Both the position numbers and the translations under genes were made by a program. Shown here one piece after another: positions 58,416 to 64,000 of a stretch of 64,000 bases of DNA. The DNA is from Pinirhizobacter soli. GTDB taxonomy: Bacteria > Pseudomonadota > Gammaproteobacteria > Xanthomonadales > Rhodanobacteraceae. The stretch covers positions 558,001-622,000 of the forward strand of contig NZ_JADZLQ010000003.1 of the NCBI RefSeq assembly GCF_015905305.1. The letters run 5' to 3'. Within the stretch, counting starts at the first letter, position 1. The number at the start of each line of letters is the position of its first letter. Below the pieces are notes generated by a model. It was not told where the DNA came from and did not search any database. It saw only the letters and a list, made by a program, of their open reading frames with translations.

Positions 58416-60221
58416 TCAAGCCGTGCGAGGAGTCGTGGATACGGCGGTCGTCTCGTCCCCGAGGCTATCGATGACGACCCGGTTGCGCCCCATGCGCTTG
58501 GCCCGATACAGCGCGGCATCCGAAGCGCGGCACAGGCTCTGCAAGTCGTAGCCTGTCATATCGGTGGAGGCCAGGCCGATACTGGCCGAGAAGGAAACCA
58601 CCACCTCGTCCATGACCAGCGGCGAGGCCGCGAGCGCCAGGCGAATGCGCTCGGCAGCCAGGGTGCCCTGCAATCGCGGCGTATCCATCAGCAGCATGCC
58701 GAACTCTTCGCCACCAAGGCGTCCGAGGAGGTCGCCCTTGCGCAGATGGCCCTTGAAGATCGCCACAGCGTGCTTGAGCACCGCATCACCCACGGCGTGC
58801 CCATGCGTATCGTTGACCTGCTTGAAATCATCCAGGTCCAGGAATACCAGGCAGCCGTCGCCGGCCCGCTTCTCCAGCGCTCGCAGCGCACGCTCGGATT
58901 CGCTCATGAAATGCTGGTGATGGAAGATCCCGGTAAGGCCATCGCAAGAGGACAGCCCCTTGAAGCGAAGTTGCGAACGCTTGATCCGCACCATCCAGAA
59001 AATGATCGAAAGCAGGACGAGCGACATCATCACGATGTAGAGACGGCTCGCCTCCACCGCCTTGCCATCGAACGCCTGTTGGAGCCGCAAGATGCGGTTC
59101 TCCTTGCTCAGACCCTCCGTCTCGAGCTTCTCGGCGAGGAAATGCTGGCGTGCAGCTTCGTAGGCCACGTTCCTGACATTTGCATCGCGCAAATAGCCCT
59201 GGTCCTGGACGACATAGTGTTCGTAGTAGTTCAGTGCGCTGGCGTAATGCCCCTGTGCCTTTTCAATCGAGTACAGCACGCGGTAGCCGAACCGCAGCGC
59301 TTCATTGACATCCCCGGGATGGCCCATGGCAATAGTCTCAAGCGCGGCTTTCCGTGCTTCGGCGGCATTGCCCATTTGTTCGTAGATTTGGGCGCGTTGA
59401 CTGGCCAGGCTGATGATATGTGGAAAGTACTGGCTTGCCTGGATGGCGGGCTTGATGCGTTGAATGGTCGCCAGGGCATCGACCGGCTTGTGTTCCTCGA
59501 ACAGGCGATCCACCAGGATGAGCGCCATGGTGTTGGCGAAAATCGGCTGGCGGTCCGCCTTGCAGATGTCGATCGTGTTGAGCAACTGGGGGCTGCGGGA
59601 AGTCAGCTGGCGGGAACCCTCCAGTGCGGTGACTTGCTGCACCATGGCCTGGCAAGGGGATTGGCCGGCCGGCGTGGCCTTCAGCATCATGTCGGCGTAC
59701 TTCAGTCCCAGCTCGGGCTGGCCGGCGAAGGTCAGCATCTGCGACAGGTTCGCCAACAACACGAATCGGGCAAAAGGGTCGGTCACGGCCGGCAGCGTCT
59801 CCGCGGCGCGGGTCGCTATAGCGTAAGCCTCTGCGTACTTGCCCTGCTCACCCAGGTTGTTCATCAACATGGCAGTGGCGCGGGTACTCAGTGTGGCGTC
59901 ATCCGCATGGGCAATGACGTCCCGGACGATGGCTTCGGCCTCCGGATAGAGCCCTTCGTAGTTCGCCTCCCAGCCGTCGAGGTAACGCAGGTACCACTTT
60001 TCGCTCTTCCCCAGGCCGGCCGCGTCGCGATGGAGCTCGCCGAGCATTTCGACAAAGCGCGCGTGATCTTTCGTGCGTATGGCATCGGCCTGGGCGAGCC
60101 GCGCCCCGGCCGATGCCACCGGCGGTGCCGGATCGGCATGGCCGCGCGGTACCTGCGCCCACAGGGCCAGCCCCACCAGGACCAGCCAGGACCGCATGTG
60201 GCGAAGGCAGCTGAGGGCCAT
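58416..60221 (-). CDS. Diguanylate cyclase with periplasmic TPR-like sensor
   Basis: 601 residues. A signal or first membrane segment (SWLVLVGLALWAQVPRGHA) is followed by about 350 residues of helical TPR-like repeats ('TRATAMLMNNLGEQGKYAEAYAIATRAAE', 'QRAQIYEQMGNAAEARKAALETI'), a membrane helix near 395-412 (LYIVMMSLVLLSIIFWMV) and a GGDEF domain with active GGEEF at 503-507. The inhibitory I-site RKGD is at 494-497, five residues before it. It should make c-di-GMP in response to a periplasmic signal. It starts 11 bases after the borosin-precursor-like gene, so it probably belongs to the same operon. Confidence 0.9.
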   Translation of the reverse strand: MALSCLRHMRSWLVLVGLALWAQVPRGHADPAPPVASAGARLAQADAIRTKDHARFVEMLGELHRDAAGLGKSEKWYLRYLDGWEANYEGLYPEAEAIVRDVIAHADDATLSTRATAMLMNNLGEQGKYAEAYAIATRAAETLPAVTDPFARFVLLANLSQMLTFAGQPELGLKYADMMLKATPAGQSPCQAMVQQVTALEGSRQLTSRSPQLLNTIDICKADRQPIFANTMALILVDRLFEEHKPVDALATIQRIKPAIQASQYFPHIISLASQRAQIYEQMGNAAEARKAALETIAMGHPGDVNEALRFGYRVLYSIEKAQGHYASALNYYEHYVVQDQGYLRDANVRNVAYEAARQHFLAEKLETEGLSKENRILRLQQAFDGKAVEASRLYIVMMSLVLLSIIFWMVRIKRSQLRFKGLSSCDGLTGIFHHQHFMSESERALRALEKRAGDGCLVFLDLDDFKQVNDTHGHAVGDAVLKHAVAIFKGHLRKGDLLGRLGGEEFGMLLMDTPRLQGTLAAERIRLALAASPLVMDEVVVSFSASIGLASTDMTGYDLQSLCRASDAALYRAKRMGRNRVVIDSLGDETTAVSTTPRTA

Positions 60222-60232
60222 CCCGGTTTCGC

Positions 60233-60535
60233 TCAGGTCGGGGGCGTGTCGGCAGGATCGTCGGGACGCTGGGTCGGCTCGTCGTCCCTGCCATCGCCAT
60301 GGTCATCTTCGAGGTCATCGCTCTCGATCCCGCTTGTCTGGCTCTGGTGCTCTACATGCATCTGCACCAGGCCCAGCTCCTCGGTCAGGATCGTGCCGTT
60401 GCCATTGGCTGCCAGTTCGCGCAAGCCGGCCGAGGCATCAGCGGCTTCAAGCGCCCGCGCTAGTTCCTCTGGCGACGCATGCCGTAACGTGGCATCACGG
60501 CCGATGGCTTCGAGCAATTCGACGGTGTCGCGCAT
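60233..60535 (-). CDS. Split-borosin-type precursor peptide candidate (SonA-like)
   Basis: 100 residues. The first ~55 are helical and begin MRDTVELLEAIGRDATLRHA; this compares with the SonA start of the Shewanella split borosin ('LSDFFTQLGQDAQL') in the x-x-LG-x-DA-x-L pattern. A GNG turn, then 'EELGLVQMHVEHQSQTSG', the region where a core peptide would be expected, and a highly acidic, Pro-rich tail (DDLEDDHGDGRDDE) follow. AGGGGAAGAAT precedes the ATG. It lies 105 bases after the methylase gene in the same direction. It is a candidate substrate for peptide-backbone N-methylation; the core and tail are not proven. The tail is unlike SonA's. Confidence 0.62.
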   Translation of the reverse strand: MRDTVELLEAIGRDATLRHASPEELARALEAADASAGLRELAANGNGTILTEELGLVQMHVEHQSQTSGIESDDLEDDHGDGRDDEPTQRPDDPADTPPT

Positions 60536-60640
60536 ATTCTTCCCCTGGCTCCTGTTGACCTTGGTACCGCCCGCTATCGCCCTATGGCGCAGTGATGGTA
60601 CGGCTTGTCGCTTTAGCGGCAGACCGCTTGATTCCTTTAG

Positions 60641-61486
60641 CTATGCCGGAACGGCGGGTTCGGCGCCCGTGCCGTGGATCGCGTCGAGTGCATCCAGGCG
60701 CGCGCGCATGATGGCGTTTGGCTTCAGTGCGTGCGCCGGTGGTAGCACGAGTGTTTCCTGGCCCGTGAACTGGGCGGCAGGGAAGTCGCGCAATACCGTG
60801 CGCTGGATGTGCGGTCCCTCGATGGGCAAGGTCGGCGCGCGATAGACGATCGCCGGATGATCGGCTGGATAGTCCTGGAGGAGGCGCTCCGTCAGCAGCT
60901 CCCGGTAGGCATCGGGTGTGCGAAAACGACCAAGCGAGCGGTCGCCGACGACCCCAAGTTGCCAGAGGATCACGTGGCTGGTGGTGTCCAGGTTGCGCTC
61001 GAAGAAGAGCAGCTGGCTGGCCTCCAGGTGCTGGCAGCCGACACGGCCCGGATCGATGCCCAGGTCGGCGTAAAGGCAGTCTTCGGCCGATATGCCAGCT
61101 TCCATATGCGCCTGGTAGCCCTCGGCGCGTGCAAGCTCGATCACCTTGTGTGGCGACCAGGCGAAAATGCCCGGGTGGCCGTAGAAGACGGCGCAGACCC
61201 GCTTTCCCGCCCGCACCTCGGTGATCATCACGTCGACCCACTCGCGATAGGTCTTCATCCGCGACTTGCCCGGCCGGTAGTACGGTTGAAGACTGCGGAC
61301 TTCCGGATTCAGGCGCCGCAGCCAGAGCTCCACCACGTGGTCCGAGAGCGCGGCGAAGACGACGTCCGCCGTCTCGATATGGCTGCGCGAGAGGGGTGTC
61401 AGGTGGGAACCCAGGGTGATGCCCATGCCGACGCAGGCGATGCTGCCGCGACGGGCTTCGGTCGATATTGGAGCGGATGTGTTCAT
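60641..61486 (-). CDS. Split-borosin-type peptide alpha-N-methyltransferase candidate (SonM-like)
   Basis: 281 residues, tetrapyrrole-methylase fold. 'IACVGMGITLGSHLTPLSRSHIETADVVFAALSD' is the SAM-binding start. Residues recalled as catalytic in SonM/OphMA are present: Tyr70 (QPYYRPG), Arg76 and Tyr80 (SRMKTYREW, R-x3-Y) and Tyr102 in VFYGHPGIF. 'AHMEAGISAEDCLYADLGIDPG', 'FEASQ'-like HLEASQLLFFERN and 'SHVILWQLGVVGD' also resemble the borosin methyltransferases rather than cobalamin enzymes. It should methylate backbone amides of a peptide with SAM in the cytosol. First gene of a likely methylase-precursor-GGDEF operon with a Clp-type site upstream. Cobalamin/sirohaem methylases are a less likely alternative because no such pathway genes are near. 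Confidence 0.82.
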   Translation of the reverse strand: MNTSAPISTEARRGSIACVGMGITLGSHLTPLSRSHIETADVVFAALSDHVVELWLRRLNPEVRSLQPYYRPGKSRMKTYREWVDVMITEVRAGKRVCAVFYGHPGIFAWSPHKVIELARAEGYQAHMEAGISAEDCLYADLGIDPGRVGCQHLEASQLLFFERNLDTTSHVILWQLGVVGDRSLGRFRTPDAYRELLTERLLQDYPADHPAIVYRAPTLPIEGPHIQRTVLRDFPAAQFTGQETLVLPPAHALKPNAIMRARLDALDAIHGTGAEPAVPA

Positions 61487-61594
61487 CGGGTGATAGTAGG
61501 CAAAATATTTGTGACCGGCGTGGGCACTCCCAAGCCGGGATCGTGAAGACCCCCGAACAGCTTTAGATGACGGTCCCCGCTAACTCGTCATCAT

Positions 61595-61614
61595 AATGTG
61601 ACACAACTCACATT
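61595..61614. promoter_or_regulatory. Perfect Clp/CRP-type operator upstream of the borosin-like operon
   Basis: AATGTGA-N6-TCACATT is fully symmetric over 7+7 bases, matching the CRP/Clp consensus TGTGA-N6-TCACA. It lies 109 bases upstream of the methylase start and downstream of the CGNR regulator gene, so it should act on the methylase operon. In Xanthomonads Clp binding is inhibited by c-di-GMP, and the operon ends in a diguanylate cyclase. The 266-bp gap 61487-61752 contains no other gene. Confidence 0.7.
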
Positions 61615-61752
61615 CTCGGTAGAGGGCCGGGGGAGAAGGAGGCCTGCAGGCGGGCCTTCCCAGGGACCGTCATGGCTCCCGGGCATTCAGGGCAAGACCG
61701 AAAAATCATGGGGTTACGCAGCGCACTGCCGAATTCGTGCAGAGCCGTCCCT

Positions 61753-62328
61753 CTACGACTTCGATCGATGGTAGTAACGGCGGGCCTTGTCCCGGCTTCC
61801 GCAGTCGGCCATGTCGCACCAGCGGCGGTGGCCGTTGCGGGTCTGGTCGTCGAACAGCCAGTGGCATGAGGGGCAGAAACGCAAGCGGTCGTGGTTGCCG
61901 GCGGTAACGAGCTCCGCGGCATCGATCAGTATTGGATAGAGCGCCTCGGAGGCATTGTGCGGTGGTAGCCAGCTCCATGTGAGCGTGGCCGGATCGATCA
62001 CACGCCCCTCGTTGGCCTTCGAGGCAGCCTTGCTCAATTCCGCGACCGAAGCATGCTTTGGCCGCTCCGCATGGGCCAATGGCGTAAGCACCGCAGCGAG
62101 CATTCGGCGCGAGTCATGCAACGCAAGAAGATCGGTGTCCTTGCCGCGCGGAAAAGGAAGGCCGACGGCGGCGAACCAGCGTTTGGCGTTCTCAGGCCCG
62201 CTCAACCAATCGTGCGCGTGTTCGGTATCGGGCCAGCTGATGGTGTTGACGAAATCCAGGCATAGCCGGCCACCCACGAGTTTATACGTGCCCCGGTATT
62301 CACCCGGATCAAGGTCGATGGCGTCCAT
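61753..62328 (-). CDS. CGNR zinc-finger (ABATE-domain) regulator
   Basis: 191 residues. N-terminal ABATE-like domain 'YKLVGGRLCLDFVNTISWPDTEHAHDWLSGPENAKRWFAAVGLP' and C-terminal zinc finger 'RFCPSCHWLFDDQTRNGHRRWCDMADCGSRDKARRYYHR', with the CGNR Asn replaced by Ser. These proteins are predicted DNA-binding stress regulators. ATG 62328 is preferred over the TTG at 62334. Divergent from an EamA exporter; a 14-bp inverted repeat covers both starts, so it probably controls both. Confidence 0.88.
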   Translation of the reverse strand: MDAIDLDPGEYRGTYKLVGGRLCLDFVNTISWPDTEHAHDWLSGPENAKRWFAAVGLPFPRGKDTDLLALHDSRRMLAAVLTPLAHAERPKHASVAELSKAASKANEGRVIDPATLTWSWLPPHNASEALYPILIDAAELVTAGNHDRLRFCPSCHWLFDDQTRNGHRRWCDMADCGSRDKARRYYHRSKS

Positions 62329-62336
62329 GAACAAAG

Positions 62337-62414
62337 TTTACCATCTATTGTCATTTGACAGGTGAGGTCCGCGGGTCTATAAGTCTCACCATCATGAATG
62401 CAATAGATGGTAAA
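62337..62414. promoter_or_regulatory. 14-bp inverted repeat across the CGNR/EamA divergent promoter
   Basis: TTTACCATCTATTG (62337-62350) and CAATAGATGGTAAA (62401-62414) are perfect inverse complements 50 bases apart. The left arm lies just upstream of the CGNR start and the right arm lies over the first codons of the EamA gene. A dimeric or looping regulator is suggested; the CGNR protein is the natural candidate. Confidence 0.7.
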
Positions 62415-63275
62415 AACAGACCAGCAGCACCGCTCCTGCAGCGGATACCGCCGCACGCGTTTTTCGTGGGCAGCGCGATCTTCCACTATCTGGGTCCGTC
62501 GTTCGCCGTGCTGCTGTTCGCCCGGGTGCCGGTGGCGGGAGTGGCATGGCTGCGCATCGTGTCCGCCGCGGTGGTGTTCGCCGTGTGGCGACGGCCCTGG
62601 CGGGCTTTCCTGGCGGCGGCAAGCCACACGCGATGGATGATCGTCGCCCTGGGTGCCGTCTTCGCCGTCATGAACTACTGCTTCTATCGCGCCATCGCCG
62701 AGTTGCCGTTGGGTACGGTGGCGGCCATCGAGTTCATGGGGCCCGTTGCCCTGGCGCTGGCAGGGGCGCGATCACAGCGAAACATGATGGCGCTCGCCCT
62801 CACGGTGGCAGGCGTCTACATGTTGACCCATGTGCGACTTGCGGGAACACCGCTGGCTTTCGCCTGGGCGTTTGCCAATGCCGTGTTGTTCACGCTCTAC
62901 ATCGTTCTGGCGCACGGCGTTGCGCGGGCAGACCCTGCCACCAGCCCCATCGATCGCCTGGGTGCCTCGATGATGCTGGCCGGGGTGATCATCTCCCCAT
63001 TGGGCTTCCGTGACGCCGTTCCCGCGCTGCTCGATCCCATCACGCTGTGCGCCGGCGTGGCAGTGGGGATCAGCTCGTCGGTGATTCCCTATGTGTTCGA
63101 CCAACTGGCGATGAGCCGCCTGCCGCGCTCCACCTATGCCCTGTTCGTTGCGCTGCTGCCCGCGACGGCGGTGATCATCGGCGTGATCGTGCTCGGTCAG
63201 ATTCCCACGTTTTTCGAGAACGTCGGCGTGGGGCTTGTGGCCGCTGGCGTTGCACTTCACCGACCGGCCCCTTAG
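62394..63275 (+). CDS. EamA/RhtA family transporter
   Basis: 293 residues with ten membrane helices in two EamA repeats ('HAFFVGSAIFHYLGPSFAVLLFARVPVAGVAWLRIV', 'AVMNYCFYRAIAELPLGTVAAIEFMGPVALALAG', 'GVAVGISSSVIPYVFDQLAMSRLPRSTYALFVALLPATAVIIGVIVLGQIPT' in pieces). Closest to RhtA-like threonine/homoserine exporters. An exporter for an amino acid or drug, divergent from the CGNR regulator. The right arm of the operator repeat lies inside its first codons. Confidence 0.9.
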   Translation: MNAIDGKNRPAAPLLQRIPPHAFFVGSAIFHYLGPSFAVLLFARVPVAGVAWLRIVSAAVVFAVWRRPWRAFLAAASHTRWMIVALGAVFAVMNYCFYRAIAELPLGTVAAIEFMGPVALALAGARSQRNMMALALTVAGVYMLTHVRLAGTPLAFAWAFANAVLFTLYIVLAHGVARADPATSPIDRLGASMMLAGVIISPLGFRDAVPALLDPITLCAGVAVGISSSVIPYVFDQLAMSRLPRSTYALFVALLPATAVIIGVIVLGQIPTFFENVGVGLVAAGVALHRPAP

Positions 63276-63293
63276 TCAAACGCAGGAGTGGTT

Positions 63294-64000
63294 ATGCAGT
63301 ACATCAATGTCGGACGCAGTGGATTGAAGGTGTCGCAGCTGTGCCTGGGCGCCATGAGTTACGGCGCGCCCACGTCGAGAGCCTGGATACTGACCGAAGA
63401 AGAAGGCCGACCGATCATCCGGCGTGCGCTTGAGCTGGGCATCAACTTCTTCGATACCGCCAACATGTACTCCGACGGTGAAAGCGAGCGGGTCCTGGGC
63501 CGCGCGCTGCGCGATTACGCGCGGCGCGACGAAGTGGTGGTGGCCACCAAGGCGTTCTATCCCATGGGCGAAGGCCCCAACCAGCGGGGACTGTCACGCA
63601 AGCATCTGCTTGATGCGATCGATGCCTCGCTCGAACGCCTTGGCATGGATTATGTCGATGTGTACCAGGTGCACCGTTGGGACGATGAAACGCCTCTCGA
63701 GGAGACGCTCGAGACGCTCAACGACATCGTGCGTTCGGGCAAGGCTCGCTACATCGGTGCATCGAGCATGTATGCGTGGCAGTTCCAGAAGGCATTGATG
63801 ACCTCCGAACGACACGGTTGGGCCCGTTACATCTCGATGCAGAACCACTACAACCTGGTGTACCGCGAAGAAGAGCGCGAGATGTTGCCACTGTGTCGCG
63901 CCGAAGGCATCGGAATTCTTCCGTGGAGTCCGCTGGCGCGTGGCTTCCTGACCCGACCGCGTGGCGCGGAGGCCACCACGCGGGTGGGCAGCGACGCCTT
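63294..64000 (+). CDS. Aldo/keto reductase (partial, 3' end beyond window)
   Basis: At least 235 residues of an NADPH-dependent (beta/alpha)8 reductase. 'MQYINVGRSGLKVSQLCLGAMSYG', then the catalytic Asp and Tyr in FFDTANMYSDGESE, Lys in VVVATKAFYP and His in YQVHRWDDET. This is the YajO/IolS-like group acting on aldehydes and ketones. CAGGAG precedes the ATG, 18 bases after the EamA gene, so cotranscription is likely. The C-terminus is outside the window. Confidence 0.92.
   Translation, partial: MQYINVGRSGLKVSQLCLGAMSYGAPTSRAWILTEEEGRPIIRRALELGINFFDTANMYSDGESERVLGRALRDYARRDEVVVATKAFYPMGEGPNQRGLSRKHLLDAIDASLERLGMDYVDVYQVHRWDDETPLEETLETLNDIVRSGKARYIGASSMYAWQFQKALMTSERHGWARYISMQNHYNLVYREEEREMLPLCRAEGIGILPWSPLARGFLTRPRGAEATTRVGSDA

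Noticed and set aside
60641-61486. Uroporphyrinogen/precorrin methyltransferase
   Set aside because: The fold is shared, but the YYRPG, R-x3-Y and FYGHPG motifs and the lack of corrin or sirohaem genes favour the borosin type.
1-64000. CRISPR array, prophage or integrated plasmid
   Set aside because: No regular spacer-repeat series, integrase, phage structural gene or replication gene was found. The RAYT-like repeats are the only mobile-element traces.

Overview
The window is a 64 kb stretch of a high-GC, gene-dense bacterial chromosome. Protein families, short intergenic gaps, many ATGA/TGATG start-stop overlaps and a Clp/CRP-type operator point to the Xanthomonadales, most likely the Rhodanobacteraceae (Luteibacter/Dyella/Rhodanobacter-like). 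This assignment rests on family recognition only. No tRNA, rRNA, CRISPR array or intact transposase was seen.

Layout. 0-22.7 kb is metabolic and accessory: the end of a CoA-transferase, an OPT transporter, two tandem secreted SnoaL-like proteins, an alkyladenine glycosylase, a Tat FAD oxidase, a CocE-type hydrolase, a GH35 beta-galactosidase, LysE exporter/WYL regulator and NUDIX/DeoR divergent pairs, a frameshifted HEPN-like gene with a structured leader, two RAYT-type inverted repeats, tautomerases, a 2OG oxygenase, a secreted nuclease, an OsmC/AraC pair and a Baeyer-Villiger-type monooxygenase. 22.7-43.2 kb is a surface-polysaccharide locus: HprK-like kinase plus ABC exporter (minus), radical SAM plus nucleotidyltransferase-like protein (plus), and a 15-gene minus-strand operon with FdtA/B/C-type amino-sugar enzymes, Wzx, Wzy, Wzz, three glycosyltransferases, two methyltransferases, a second radical SAM protein and an amidohydrolase. 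43.4-46.6 kb is a redox operon: cytochrome b561, a Cyc2-like fused monohaem cytochrome-porin, a class I cytochrome c and a TorF-like porin. 46.6-49.2 kb holds ECF sigma, anti-sigma and a subtilisin lipoprotein, translationally coupled. 49.2-58.4 kb holds a VOC/hydrolase/AraC module, NadV-type NAMPT, a sterol-desaturase-family protein, an Lnt-like acyltransferase, a DUF3313-like lipoprotein and a TetR regulator.

The most striking unit is at 58.4-61.6 kb: a tetrapyrrole-methylase-fold protein that closely resembles split-borosin peptide N-methyltransferases (SonM type), a 100-aa precursor-like protein immediately downstream whose start resembles SonA, and a TPR-GGDEF diguanylate cyclase 11 bp after that. 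A perfectly symmetric Clp/CRP-type site lies upstream of the methylase. This suggests a peptide-backbone N-methylation RiPP system tied to c-di-GMP/Clp signalling. The window closes with a CGNR regulator/EamA exporter pair sharing a 14-bp inverted repeat, and the start of an aldo/keto reductase.

Functions are read from sequence and memory of families; no searches were run.
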